Shown here: positions 52,362 through 61,331 of the stretch, one piece after another
Layout of the letters: the number at the start of each line of letters is the position of its first letter
Position numbering within the stretch: the first letter of the stretch is position 1
Source: Streptomyces pactum
GTDB lineage: Bacteria > Actinomycetota > Actinomycetes > Streptomycetales > Streptomycetaceae
Direction of reading: 5' to 3'
Assembly: GCF_016031615.1 (NCBI RefSeq)
Contig: NZ_JACYXC010000001.1
Span: forward strand, 5,456,001-5,520,000
DNA: 64,000 bases
Made by a program: the position numbers and the translations under genes
Notes under the pieces: model-generated
Databases searched by the model: none
What the model saw: the letters and a program-made list of their open reading frames with translations, nothing else
What the model was told of the DNA's origin: nothing

Positions 52362-53178
52362 CGACGGCCCGGGACCGGACGACGACGAGGACAAGCCGGG
52401 GAAGAAGCCCCGCTCCTTCTGGAAGGAGCTGCCCCTGCTGATCGGCATCGCCCTGCTGCTCGCGCTGCTGATCAAGACCTTCCTGGTGCAGGCGTTCTCC
52501 ATCCCCTCCGACTCGATGAACAACACCCTCCAGCGCGGCGACCGGGTGCTGGTGGACAAGCTCACCCCCTGGTTCGGTGCCGAGCCCGAACGCGGCGAGG
52601 TGGTCGTCTTCCACGACCCGGGCGGCTGGCTCGACGAGGCGCCGGAGAACGACTCCGGCCCGGTGATGGAAGGCATCCAGAAAGCCCTGAGCTTCATCGG
52701 CCTGATGCCGTCCGCCGAGGAGAAGGACCTGATCAAGCGGGTCATCGCGGTCGGCGGCGACACCGTGGAGTGCCGCAAGGGCGGCCCCGTCAAGGTCAAC
52801 GGCAAGGCCCTGGACGAGCCGTACATCCAGCGTGGCGACACCCCCTGCGACGACCAGCCGTTCGGCCCCGTCAAGATCCCCGAGGGCCGGCTGTGGGTGA
52901 TGGGCGACAACCGGGACGACTCCCTCGACTCCCGCTACCACCAGACCCTGGACAAGGGCACCGTGCCGGTCGACGACGTGGTCGGCCGCGCCATCGTGGT
53001 CGCCTGGCCGATCGACCGCTGGTCCACCCTGCCGGTCCCGGACACCTTCGACCAGCCGGGGCTGAGTGCCGCGGCGGCGGTCGCCCCCTCCGCCCTGGGC
53101 CTGGCGGGCGCGCTCCCGATCGTGCTGTGGCGCCGCCGCAGGCTGATCGCGAAGGCCACCGCGGACCAGGAGAGCTGA
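52060..53178 (+). CDS. sipY: Type I signal peptidase SipY
   Basis: 372 aa from GTG 52060 (SD gaggag at 52049-52054; GTG 52054 would lie on the SD). ~110 residues of disordered Pro/Gly/Asp-rich cytoplasmic tail, then a membrane segment, Ser152 in IPSDSMNNT, Lys226 in LIKRVIAVGGD, WVMGDNRDDSLDSR and a C-terminal membrane segment (ALGLAGALPIVLW) followed by RRRR, so it is anchored at both ends. Confidence 0.92.
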   Translation: MGDLAVGARSGHGESEDRPRVTGGTPDQASGPGPSPAGPDDRAQAPGAETPSEPADGTAAPGPGGAGSGGAVPAPGSEGAVPPPGPGGAASVPDGRDGTGDDGPGPDDDEDKPGKKPRSFWKELPLLIGIALLLALLIKTFLVQAFSIPSDSMNNTLQRGDRVLVDKLTPWFGAEPERGEVVVFHDPGGWLDEAPENDSGPVMEGIQKALSFIGLMPSAEEKDLIKRVIAVGGDTVECRKGGPVKVNGKALDEPYIQRGDTPCDDQPFGPVKIPEGRLWVMGDNRDDSLDSRYHQTLDKGTVPVDDVVGRAIVVAWPIDRWSTLPVPDTFDQPGLSAAAAVAPSALGLAGALPIVLWRRRRLIAKATADQES

Positions 53179-53294
53179 CGCATCCGCGTACCGCCGGGTA
53201 GGGTGCGATGCCGTGCCCGGCGGGCACACGGCACCGGAACCTTGCCTGCAAGATCTCCGGTCGGCATCTTCCCTCGTGAGGCGGGAGCACTGGG

Positions 53295-54059
53295 ATGGGC
53301 GGAGCGCGACGCGACGGCGACCGTCGCGGCGGAGCGGGCGGAAGACTGTCCGGAATCGCCGTGGCGGTCGGCTGCGTGCTCTTCCTCGGCGGCTTCGTCT
53401 GGGCCGCCGTGCTCTACCAGCCCTACGCCGTCCCCACCAACTCGATGGAGCCCACCGTCGAGCGCGGCTCCCGGGTCCTGGCCGAGCGAATAGACGGCGA
53501 CGAGGTCCGCCGCGGCGACGTCGTGGTCTTCCAGGACAAGGCATGGGGCGACCTGCCGATGGTCAAGCGGGTCGTCGGGGTGGGTGGCGACACCGTCGCC
53601 TGCTGTGACCGGGACGGCCGGCTGACGATCAACGGCACCCCCGTCGAAGAACCGTATCTGCGGCTGGGGCGCGGCGCCCCCGCCTCGCCCACCGAGTTCA
53701 GCGCCACCGTGCCGGACGGCAAGCTCTTCCTCCTCGGCGACCACCGCAACGACTCGCTGGACTCCCGGGAACACCTCACCGACCAGAGCAACGGCACCGT
53801 GGACCGCGCGGCGGTCGAGGCCCGGGTGGACGCCACCGCCTGGCCGCTGGGCAGCCTCGGCATGCTCGACCGGCCCTCCGGGTTCGACCCCCTGCCCGGC
53901 GGCACCTCGGAGCCGGGACCGCTGCGCCCGCTGACCCTCGCGGTGGCCGCCGGAGCGGTACTCATCCTCGTCGGCGCCGCCTGGACGCCCGTCGCCCGCC
54001 TGCTGGCGCGGCGGCGCGGCGGGCGGCCGGAGCGCACCACGGAGGTCGTCGGTGGCTGA
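53295..54059 (+). CDS. sipZ: Type I signal peptidase SipZ
   Basis: 254 aa. N-terminal membrane segment (~20-40), Ser50 in VPTNSMEPTV, Lys91 in MVKRVVGVGGD, LLGDHRNDSLDSRE and a C-terminal membrane segment (LRPLTLAVAAGAVLILVGAAW). Starts a second transcription unit with the Nudix gene, which overlaps it by 8 nt. Confidence 0.93.
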   Translation: MGGARRDGDRRGGAGGRLSGIAVAVGCVLFLGGFVWAAVLYQPYAVPTNSMEPTVERGSRVLAERIDGDEVRRGDVVVFQDKAWGDLPMVKRVVGVGGDTVACCDRDGRLTINGTPVEEPYLRLGRGAPASPTEFSATVPDGKLFLLGDHRNDSLDSREHLTDQSNGTVDRAAVEARVDATAWPLGSLGMLDRPSGFDPLPGGTSEPGPLRPLTLAVAAGAVLILVGAAWTPVARLLARRRGGRPERTTEVVGG

Positions 54060-54543
54060 TCCCGAGCTGCGGAAGGTCGCCCGCGTGGTCCTGCTCGACC
54101 CGAATGACCGGATCCTGCTGATGCACGGCTACGAACCCGACGATCCCGCGGACAGCTGGTGGTTCACCCCCGGCGGCGGACTGGAGGCCGGCGAGACCCG
54201 CGAGCAGGCCGCCCGCCGCGAACTGGCCGAGGAGACCGGGATCACCGATGTCGCCCTCGGGCCGGTGCTGTGGCGCCGGACCTGCTCCTTTCCCTTCGCC
54301 GGACGGCGCTGGAACCAGGACGAGTGGTACTTCCTGGGGCGGACCCGGCACACCGCGACCCGCCCGGCGGCGCTCACCGAGCTGGAACAGCGCAGCGTGA
54401 CCGGTTCCCGCTGGTGGACCTGTGAAGAACTGGCCGCCACTCATGAGACGGTGTACCCGACCAGGCTCGCCGCCCTGCTGCGCACCCTGCTGGCGGAAGG
54501 CCCACCGGTCACCCCGGTTGTCCTGGAGACCGAGCGTGTCTGA
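54052..54543 (+). CDS. Nudix hydrolase
   Basis: 163 aa from GTG 54052 (SD ggagg inside sipZ). Nudix box GGLEAGETREQAARRELAEETGI is complete (G-x5-E-x7-REU-x-EE-x-G). Cleaves nucleoside diphosphate derivatives; substrate unknown. In Streptomyces it is co-transcribed with sipZ and the DUF2469 gene. Confidence 0.93.
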   Translation: MADPELRKVARVVLLDPNDRILLMHGYEPDDPADSWWFTPGGGLEAGETREQAARRELAEETGITDVALGPVLWRRTCSFPFAGRRWNQDEWYFLGRTRHTATRPAALTELEQRSVTGSRWWTCEELAATHETVYPTRLAALLRTLLAEGPPVTPVVLETERV

Positions 54544-54582
54544 CGCACAATGGGGGGACGCACGGCTGAAGGGGAACATGCC

Positions 54583-54891
54583 ATGAGCGCCGAGGACCTC
54601 GAAAAGTACGAGACCGAGATGGAGCTGAAGCTCTACCGGGAGTACCGCGACGTCGTCGGGCTCTTCAAATATGTGATCGAGACCGAGCGGCGGTTCTACC
54701 TCACCAACGACTACGAGATGCAGGTGCACTCGGTCCAGGGCGAGGTGTTCTTCGAGGTCTCGATGGCCGACGCCTGGGTGTGGGACATGTACCGGCCGGC
54801 CCGCTTCGTCAAACAGGTGCGCGTGCTCACCTTCAAGGACGTGAACATCGAGGAACTCAACAAGAGCGACCTCGACCTTCCGGGTGGCTGA
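54583..54891 (+). CDS. DUF2469 protein
   Basis: 102 aa from ATG 54583 (SD gaagggga). MSAEDLEKYETEMELKLYREYRD through YEMQVHSVQGEVFFEVSMADAWVWDMYRPARFVKQVRVLTFKDVNIEEL: the highly conserved actinobacterial DUF2469 family, function unknown. Follows the Nudix gene in a probable operon. Confidence 0.95.
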   Translation: MSAEDLEKYETEMELKLYREYRDVVGLFKYVIETERRFYLTNDYEMQVHSVQGEVFFEVSMADAWVWDMYRPARFVKQVRVLTFKDVNIEELNKSDLDLPGG

Positions 54892-54892
54892 G

Positions 54893-54919
54893 TTATCCAC
54901 AAGCGGCGGGTTGTCCACC
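54893..54919 (+). promoter_or_regulatory. Pair of DnaA boxes
   Basis: TTATCCACA (54893-54901) and TTGTCCACC (54911-54919), 18 bp apart start to start, just after DUF2469. The first is the classical box and the second differs from the Streptomyces consensus TTGTCCACA at one base. Confidence 0.6.
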
Positions 54920-55344
54920 GGAACCGAGCAAGATCCCCGGGGACGGGCGGGACCCGTCACAGTCGGTGCCGGAGGTGGTACCGATGCCGCAGCTCTTCCC
55001 GCCCGCCGCCCTGCCCCGCTCCGCCGACCGGGCTCCCGGCCCGTCAGGCGCCTCTGCCGCCGCCGGGTGGGTCCTTGCCACGGCCGGGTCGGTCACTGGC
55101 CCCGCCGGATAGGGGCAGCTCTTCGCCGGGCGGGTCCCTGACACACCGCCGGGTGGGGCCCCGGCTCCGCCGGGCAGTGCCTGGCCTCGCCGGGTGAGGG
55201 CAGCTCTTCGCCGGGTGGAGCAGGGGCCCTGCCGAATCTCTGTTCTCGTCGGCAGGTTCCCGTCACGGCCGGCGGAAGCGCCGTTACGACCGACGGCGAC
55301 CGCGAGCCGGACCGCCCGGCCCCGGGCCGTGGACCAGGCCCGTA
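54920..55344. other. Non-coding region with 21-bp periodic repeat
   Basis: About 425 nt between DUF2469 and yraN. Apart from the tandem repeat listed separately I see no gene; translations in all frames are low-complexity. Confidence 0.5.
55061..55229. repeat. 21-bp degenerate tandem repeat, eight units
   Basis: CGCCGGGTGG-like units begin at 55061, 55082, 55103, 55124, 55147, 55168, 55188 and 55209 (spacings 21, 21, 21, 23, 21, 20, 21). The 12-nt word GGCAGCTCTTCG recurs in units 3 and 7. No spacers of constant length between conserved repeats, so not a CRISPR. Confidence 0.7.
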
Positions 55345-56127
55345 TTGCCCGCCGGGCGGGCTGCCGCATCGGACGGATCCGCCCTCCCGCCCCGCGGCCG
55401 GGAATCCGCCCGCCGGGCCCCAGTCCCCTCGGCCGGTCCGCCGGCCCCGCCCGGCGGACCACCGCCTCCGGCCGATCAGACGCCGTCCTCTCCGGCCACG
55501 ACCCGGAGCCGCCGGGCGGACTGCCGCTCCCTGCGGCCGGCACTCCGGCCGCATCAGCCAACTGCCCGGTGCCACACGGGACCACATGACCCCTCGGACG
55601 GGCCGCCGGTCCCGGAGACCAGTACTCGGACCGCGTGCTCCACGCCGCCGGGGACGCCCGCCGGGCCGTCCACCCCACCCCCGGCGGCACCGGACCACTC
55701 CGCCCCCGGGCAGCTACGGCACGCCCGGCCGGTCACCGAGCGGCTGCCCCTGCCGCCGCCCCGGCCCGGTTCGGCACGCCAGGCGCTGGGCCGCTACGGC
55801 GAACGGCTGGCCGCCCGTACCCTGACCGAAGCCGGCATGACCGTCCTGGCCCGGAACTGGCGGTGCCGCGCCGGAGAGATCGACATCCTCGCCCGTGACG
55901 GGGACACGCTGGTGGTCTGCGAGGTCAAGACCCGCCGGGCCAGCCCCTTCGAACACCCGCTCGCCGCCGTCACCACACGCAAGACCCAGCGGTTGCGCGG
56001 CCTCGCCGAACGCTGGCTGGCCTGCCAGGAGACCCCGCCGCCCGGCGGGGTGCGCATCGACGTGGTCGCGGTGGTGCTGCCGGCCCGTGGCGCGCCGCTG
56101 GTGGAGCACGTACGGGGGGTGGCGTGA
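55345..56127 (+). CDS. yraN: UPF0102 (YraN) nuclease-like protein, start uncertain
   Basis: The conserved UPF0102 domain is 55774-56127: QALGRYGERLAARTL, GMTVLARNWRC, GEIDILARDGDTLVVCEVKTR (PD-(D/E)xK-like active site) and the RRASPFEHP...KTQRL turn. No ATG/GTG/TTG occurs near the expected N-terminus; the first in frame is TTG 55345, giving 260 aa with a ~140-aa P/R-rich extension. Either a non-standard start, a frameshift just upstream, or a true extension. Last base of the stop overlaps comM. Confidence 0.85.
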   Translation: MPAGRAAASDGSALPPRGRESARRAPVPSAGPPAPPGGPPPPADQTPSSPATTRSRRADCRSLRPALRPHQPTARCHTGPHDPSDGPPVPETSTRTACSTPPGTPAGPSTPPPAAPDHSAPGQLRHARPVTERLPLPPPRPGSARQALGRYGERLAARTLTEAGMTVLARNWRCRAGEIDILARDGDTLVVCEVKTRRASPFEHPLAAVTTRKTQRLRGLAERWLACQETPPPGGVRIDVVAVVLPARGAPLVEHVRGVA

Positions 56128-57737
56128 TGGCCTTCGCCCGCACCTGCTCGGTGGCCCTGGTCGGCGTGGAGGGCGTGGTGGTCGAGGTCCAGGCCGACCT
56201 GGAGCCGGGCGTCGCCGCCTTCACCCTCGTCGGCCTGCCCGACAAGAGCCTGGTCGAGAGCCGCGACCGGGTCCGCGCGGCAGTCGTCAACTCCGGCGCC
56301 GAGTGGCCGCAGCGGAAGCTCACCGTAGGGCTCAGCCCGGCCTCGGTCCCCAAGGGCGGCAGCGGATTCGACCTCGCCGTGGCCTGCGCGGTCCTCGGCG
56401 CCGCAGAGCTCATCGACCCCCGTGAGCTCGCCCACCTGATGATGATCGGCGAACTGGGGCTGGACGGCCGGGTCCGCCCGGTCCGAGGCGTGCTGCCCGC
56501 CGTCCTGGCCGCCGCCGAGGCCGGCTACCGGCAGGTCGTCGTCCCCGAGCAGACGGCCGCCGAGGCGGCACTGGTCCCCGGGGTCTCCGTCCTCGGCGTA
56601 CGGAGCCTCAGGCAGCTCATCGCGGTGCTTACCGACGGCCCGGTACCCGAGGAGGAGCCCGTGGAGGACGGCGCGCCGGACGCCATGCTCGCCGGACTCC
56701 TGGTGCCGGGAGCGGGCACGGGCACGCTGGCCGGTTCCGGCCCACCCGCCCGGAAACCCGACATGGCCGAGGTCGCCGGACAGCGCGCCGCACGGATGGC
56801 GCTGGAGGTCGCCGCGGCCGGGGCCCACCATCTGCTCTTCATGGGGCCGCCGGGCGCGGGCAAGACGATGCTCGCCGAACGGCTGCCCGGGCTGCTGCCG
56901 CCCCTGACCCCCAAGGAAGCGCTGGAGGTCACCGCGGTCCACTCGGTCGCCGGGGTGCTGCCGCCGGGCAAACCGCTCATCGACACCCCGCCGTACTGCG
57001 CCCCGCACCACTCGGCGACCATGGCCGCGCTGGTCGGCGGCGGTAACGGCCAGCCCCGCCCCGGCGCGGTCTCCCTCGCCCACCGCGGGGTGCTCTTCCT
57101 CGACGAAGCCCCCGAATTCAGCGTGCGGGCCCTGGACGCGCTGCGCCAGCCGCTGGAGTCCGGCCAGGTGCTGATCGCCCGGGCCGCCGGCATGATGCGG
57201 ATGCCCGCCCGCTTCCTGCTGCTGCTCGCCGCCAACCCCTGCCCCTGCGGCCGGCACAACCGACTGGGTGGGGGATGCGAATGCACCCCCACGGCCATCC
57301 GCCGCTACCAGAGCCGGCTGTCGGGCCCCCTGCTGGACCGTATCGACCTGCGGGTCCACGTCTCCCCGGTGTCCCGCGCCGAGCTCATCGCCCCGCGCGG
57401 CGCGGCGGAGAGCAGCGAGACCATCGCGGCCCGGGTGCGCGAGGCCAGGGAGCGCGCCCGGGGCAGACTCGCCGGCACACCCTGGACGGTCAACAGCGAG
57501 GTGCCCGGACACGAGCTGCGCACCCGCTGGTACCCCGAGCCCGGGGCGCTCCGCGAGGCCGAGAAGGACATGGAGTGCGGACTGCTCACCGCACGGGGCC
57601 TGGACCGGGTGCTGCGGGTCGCCTGGACCATCGCCGACCTGGCCGGCCACGACCGGCCCACCGCCGACGACGTGGCCCAGGCCCTCCACCTGCGGACCGG
57701 GGTCGCCCGGAGGCTCTCGGCGGGGGTGGGGAGGTGA
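56127..57737 (+). CDS. comM: YifB/ComM-family Mg-chelatase-like AAA+ ATPase
   Basis: 536 aa. N-terminal Lon-like domain (GLPDKSLVESRDRVRAAV..NSG), Walker A GPPGAGKTMLAERL, Walker B LFLDEAPEF, and a zinc-finger-like ANPCPCG...GGGCECTP, then sensor motifs GPLLDRIDL. In naturally competent bacteria ComM is a branch-migration helicase for transformation; here it sits with yraN and dprA, the usual trio. Overlaps dprA by 4 nt (GTGA). Confidence 0.94.
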   Translation: MAFARTCSVALVGVEGVVVEVQADLEPGVAAFTLVGLPDKSLVESRDRVRAAVVNSGAEWPQRKLTVGLSPASVPKGGSGFDLAVACAVLGAAELIDPRELAHLMMIGELGLDGRVRPVRGVLPAVLAAAEAGYRQVVVPEQTAAEAALVPGVSVLGVRSLRQLIAVLTDGPVPEEEPVEDGAPDAMLAGLLVPGAGTGTLAGSGPPARKPDMAEVAGQRAARMALEVAAAGAHHLLFMGPPGAGKTMLAERLPGLLPPLTPKEALEVTAVHSVAGVLPPGKPLIDTPPYCAPHHSATMAALVGGGNGQPRPGAVSLAHRGVLFLDEAPEFSVRALDALRQPLESGQVLIARAAGMMRMPARFLLLLAANPCPCGRHNRLGGGCECTPTAIRRYQSRLSGPLLDRIDLRVHVSPVSRAELIAPRGAAESSETIAARVREARERARGRLAGTPWTVNSEVPGHELRTRWYPEPGALREAEKDMECGLLTARGLDRVLRVAWTIADLAGHDRPTADDVAQALHLRTGVARRLSAGVGR

Positions 57738-59132
57738 AGCGCCAGGACCAGCCGGTCGGCGGGCCCGCCGCCAGAGCGGGCCGCCACGGAGCGGGCGGCC
57801 GGTCGTGCGCCGGGGAGACGCGGCGGGCGACGGCCCCAGACGGCGGGGGCAGCGGTACCACCGGCGGCGGACCCGGCCCCGGTCCCGCCCGGACGGCGCG
57901 GCGCCTCGCCCGGCGGCCGCGGACCCGCACCGGGCCCCTGCGGACGCTCCCGGGGCGGCGGGGAGGAGGTCACACCGGCGGGGGCGTGAGCCGGGGCGAG
58001 CGGCTGGCACGCGCCGCCCTGACCCGCCTGGTGGAAGCCGGGGGACGAGACCGTCGGCAGGTGGCTGCGGGAACTCGGCCCGGAGCAGCTGTACCGGGCG
58101 CTGACCGGAGCATCGGCGCCACCACCGCGCGCCTCCCGCGAGCGGCTCGCCGGATACGCACTGCGCGCCGAGCGGCTGGACCCGGCCGGCGACCTCGCCA
58201 CCGTCGCCCGGCTCGGCGGGCGGTTCGTGTGCCCGGGCGACCTGGACTGGCCCCGGCAGCTGGACGACCTCGCCGACGCCCGGCCGATCGGGCTGTGGGT
58301 GCGCGGATCGGCGTCACTACGGCTGTGGGCGCTGCGGTCCGTCGCCCTGGTGGGCGCCCGGGCCTGTTCGGACTACGGCACCCACATGGCGTCCGTCCTC
58401 GGCGCCGGACTCGCAGAGCGCGGCTGGGCCGTGGTCTCGGGGGCCGCCCACGGGGTGGACGCCGCCGCCCACCGCGGCGCCCTCGCCGCCGGGGGCGCGA
58501 CCGTCGCCGTGCTCGCCTCGGGCGTGGACGTGGCCTACCCGCGCGCCCACACGGTGCTGATCGAGCGGATGGCGCAACAGGGGATCCTGGTCGCGGAGTT
58601 GCCGCCCGGCAGCCATCCCACCCGCTCCCGGTTCGTGCAGCGGAACCGGGTGATCGCCGCCCTCACCCGGGGGACCGTCGTCGTGGAGGCCCAGTACCGC
58701 AGCGGTTCACTGGTCACCGCCCGGCGGGCACTGGCCCTGGGACGTGCCGTCATGGGGGTCCCCGGCCCGGTGACCAGCGGCCTCTCGGCGGGGGTCCACG
58801 AACTGCTCCGGGGCGAGGGAGTCCTGGTGACCGACGCGGCCGAAGTGGCCGAAATGATCGGTGGCATCGGAGAGCTCGCACCGGAGCGCCGAGGCCCCCT
58901 CCTGGCACGTGACGCGCTCCCTCCCGTGACGGCACGCGTACTGGACGCGTTGTCGGCACAGGGCGGCAGCGAAGCGCGGGAGGTGGCGAGGAACGCCGGG
59001 ACCAGCCCCGACGAGGCGATGCGGCGACTCCACGAGCTGCTCGCCCTGGGATTCGTCGAACGGATGGGCGACAACTGGCGGTTGACGCCCGGTGGTGACA
59101 GGAACGCCGTCGTACGGCGAGGCGATCCATAG
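57734..59132 (+). pseudogene. dprA: DprA/Smf DNA-processing protein, +1 frameshift in a G run
   Basis: Best start GTG 57734, overlapping the comM stop with SD ggggagg; this gives an 84-aa low-complexity extension before GERLARAALTRLVEAG (an alternative GTG is 57986). At the G run 58040-58044 one G too many shifts the frame: with four Gs the text reads VEAGDETVGRWLRELGPEQLY and continues through VARLGGRFVCPGDLDWPRQL to the Rossmann-like core (VALVGARACSDYGTHMA, VSGAAHGVDAAAHRGAL, AELPPGSHPTRSRFVQRNR) in the second frame to TAG 59132. DprA loads RecA on single-stranded DNA. Confidence 0.85.
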
Positions 59133-59306
59133 ATTTGGGGCAATCGGGTGAAAGGGTTGAGATGATGACGGAAACCGCGCACCACCGGATGTCCAGGTCC
59201 CGCTCGCCGCACCGCCTGCGGCACACCGTCGCCGCCAGGCGGCCCACCGGAGCGGGTCCGCTCATCCCTCTCACCCCCCTCACAGCAGAACGGCTCAAGG
59301 CGACGA
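59133..59306 (+). other. whiG leader with possible small upstream frame
   Basis: ATG 59162 (or 59165), preceded by aaaggg, opens a 56-codon frame that ends at 59332, 25 nt inside whiG in another frame. GC3 is moderately high. It could be a leader peptide; evidence is weak. Confidence 0.3.
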
Positions 59307-60146
59307 ATGCCCCAGCACACCTCCGGGTCTGACCGCACGGCAGTGACCGGCGCCCCCGACGCCGGAACGGCACGCCCCGCCGCGCCTTCCTCGCTCGACG
59401 AGCTGTGGCGGTCCTACAAGAACACGGGCGACGAACGGCTGCGGGAGCAGCTGATCCTGCACTACTCGCCCCTGGTCAAGTACGTCGCCGGCCGGGTCAG
59501 CGTGGGGCTGCCCTCCAACGTCGAGCAGGCGGACTTCGTGTCCTCGGGAGTGTTCGGCCTCATCGACGCCATCGAGAAGTTCGAGCCGGAGCGGGCCGTC
59601 AAGTTCGAGACCTACGCCATCACCCGGATCCGCGGCGCCATGATCGACGAGCTGCGGGCCCTGGACTGGATCCCCCGCTCGGTCCGGCAGAAGGCCCGCG
59701 AGGTGGAGCGGGCGTACGCCACCTTGGAGGCGGCGCTGCGCAGGACCCCCACGGAGGCCGAGGTGGCCGCCGAGATGAACATCGCACTGGAAGAACTGCA
59801 CGGTGTTTTCAGCCAGTTGTCACTCGCCAACGTGGTGGCCCTGGAAGAGCTGCTGCACGTCGGCGGTGAGAACGGCGAGCGGCTGAGCCTGATGGACACC
59901 CTGGAGGACACCGCCGCCGACAACCCCGTCGAGGTGGCCGAGGACCGGGAGCTGCGCAGGCTGCTCGCCCGGGCGATCAACACGCTCCCGGAGCGTGAGA
60001 AGACCGTCGTCACCCTGTACTACTACGAGGGCCTCACCCTCGCGGAGATCGGCCAGGTGCTGGGCGTCACCGAGAGCCGGGTCAGCCAGATCCACACCAA
60101 GTCCGTCCTCCAGCTCCGCGCGAAACTGGCCGACGTCGCACGCTGA
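59307..60146 (+). CDS. whiG: RNA polymerase sigma factor WhiG
   Basis: 279 aa, the size of S. coelicolor WhiG, and nearly identical in the core. Starts MPQHTSGSD. Region 2 has LDELWRSYKNTGDERLREQLI, VKYVAGRVSVGLPSNVEQAD, FKFETYAITRIRGAMIDELRALDWIPRSVR-type text (the -10-binding helix), and region 4 has LPEREKTVVTLYYYEGLTLAEIGQVLGVTESRVSQIHTKSV. A FliA-like sigma factor that commits aerial hyphae to sporulation and activates whiH and whiI. Confidence 0.97.
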   Translation: MPQHTSGSDRTAVTGAPDAGTARPAAPSSLDELWRSYKNTGDERLREQLILHYSPLVKYVAGRVSVGLPSNVEQADFVSSGVFGLIDAIEKFEPERAVKFETYAITRIRGAMIDELRALDWIPRSVRQKAREVERAYATLEAALRRTPTEAEVAAEMNIALEELHGVFSQLSLANVVALEELLHVGGENGERLSLMDTLEDTAADNPVEVAEDRELRRLLARAINTLPEREKTVVTLYYYEGLTLAEIGQVLGVTESRVSQIHTKSVLQLRAKLADVAR

Positions 60147-60185
60147 ATCGTGCCTCCGGCATCGCCTCACGGGCACCCCCTTTCG

Positions 60186-60191
60186 TACAGT
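60186..60191 (+). promoter_or_regulatory. -10 hexamer for the TetR gene
   Basis: TACAGT ends 6 nt before GTG 60198; -35 not evident. Leaderless transcript likely. Confidence 0.45.
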
Positions 60192-60197
60192 GGGCAG

Positions 60198-60779
60198 GTG
60201 CCCAGGATTCGAGCGGCCTCAGTGGCCGAGCACCGGACGATGCAGCGCGGCGCCCTGCTGGACGCCGCGCGAGCCCTGCTGTCCGAGGGCGGTACGGAGG
60301 CGCTGACCTTCCCCGCCCTCGCCGCGCGCACCGGCCTCGCACGGTCCTCCGTCTACGAGTACTTCCGTTCCCGGGCGGCCGTCGTCGAAGAACTCTGCGC
60401 CGTCGATTTCCCCGTCTGGGCCGCCGAGGTCGAAGCCGCCATGGAGCGGGCCGACACGCCCGCGGCGAAGGTCGAGGCGTATGTACGGCAGCAGCTCGCC
60501 CTCGTCGGCGACCGCCGGCACCGGGCCGTGGTGGCGATCTCCGCCGGCGAGCTGGACGCCGGCGCGCGGGAGAAGATCCGCGCCGCGCACGGCGGCCTGA
60601 TCGCCATGGTCGTCGAAGCGCTCGGCCAGCTGGGCCACGAGCAGCCCCGACTCGCCGCCGTCCTGCTCCAGGGCGTGGTGGACGCCGCGGTGCGCCGGAT
60701 CGAACTCGGCGCCGCGGAGGACCCGCAGGAGATCACCGAAGCGGCCGTGGCCATGGCCCTGCGCGGCGTCAGCGGCTGA
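60198..60779 (+). CDS. TetR-family transcriptional regulator
   Basis: 193 aa from GTG 60198, the start that gives the usual PRIRAASVAEHRTMQRG N-terminus. HTH: LLDAARALLSEGGTEALTF..ALAARTGLARSSVYEYFRSRAAVVEELC. The ligand-binding domain is all helical and unassigned. Conserved between whiG and rpsB in streptomycetes. Confidence 0.93.
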   Translation: MPRIRAASVAEHRTMQRGALLDAARALLSEGGTEALTFPALAARTGLARSSVYEYFRSRAAVVEELCAVDFPVWAAEVEAAMERADTPAAKVEAYVRQQLALVGDRRHRAVVAISAGELDAGAREKIRAAHGGLIAMVVEALGQLGHEQPRLAAVLLQGVVDAAVRRIELGAAEDPQEITEAAVAMALRGVSG

Positions 60780-60791
60780 CCCGCCGTACGC

Positions 60792-60834
60792 GGTACCGCG
60801 CGGCGCCACCATGCGGCGCCCACCACGCGGTACC
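60792..60834 (+). terminator. Terminator-like structure after the TetR gene
   Basis: Outer 9-bp stem GGTACCGCG / CGCGGTACC and inner 6-bp stem GGCGCC / GGCGCC with 7-nt loop. Confidence 0.65.
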
Positions 60835-61331
60835 GGGAGCTCCCGCCCGGCCGCCCCAGTCGCCGGCCCCGCGCCCGGGCCCGCACCGGTCGGCGGTCAG
60901 CCGGGCCCGTCCCGCCCGGCCCGGGCTGTTCGCGGTGGCAGCCGTCCCTTCCGGCCGCAGCGCCTCCGTCGGCTCGACCCCAGTCAAGGGGCCTCCCGAG
61001 CGCGACCCAGGACGGACCTCCAGCCGGGCCGGCTCGGGGCGAAGCGCCTCTCGGTCGCTGTCGGCCGTAGTGGTCCAGCCGGCCCCGGCCGTAGCGGCCC
61101 GGGATGGCCCCCTGAGTCCCGGTGGCCACTCAAGATCCGGGATCGCTTCGGGCGGCCAGCATGCAACCGACCGGGCCCGCGAGGTGCGCCGAACGACCGG
61201 GCCTGCGAGAAGCACCGAGATGCCGGGCGGAGAGCCGCCCGGCATCGAAAGCCGGCGCCGCTGCTTCGTACCGGGTGGCGCCGTGATCACCGGGGCGACC
61301 CGATTTTCGAGGCAGAATGCGCGTCTTCGGG
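60835..61331. other. Non-coding region downstream of the TetR gene
   Basis: About 500 nt. Contains a perfect 12-bp hairpin with AGAG loop (61219-61246, listed separately). A 240-codon frame (60935-61657) shows no domain and is not believed. Confidence 0.5.
61219..61246. terminator. Perfect 12-bp hairpin
   Basis: GATGCCGGGCGG / CCGCCCGGCATC with AGAG loop, in the non-coding region between convergent TetR and M23 genes; either strand. Confidence 0.7.

Noticed and set aside
55061..55229. CRISPR array
   Set aside because: Repeat units are degenerate and contiguous with a 21-bp period; no uniform spacers and no cas genes.
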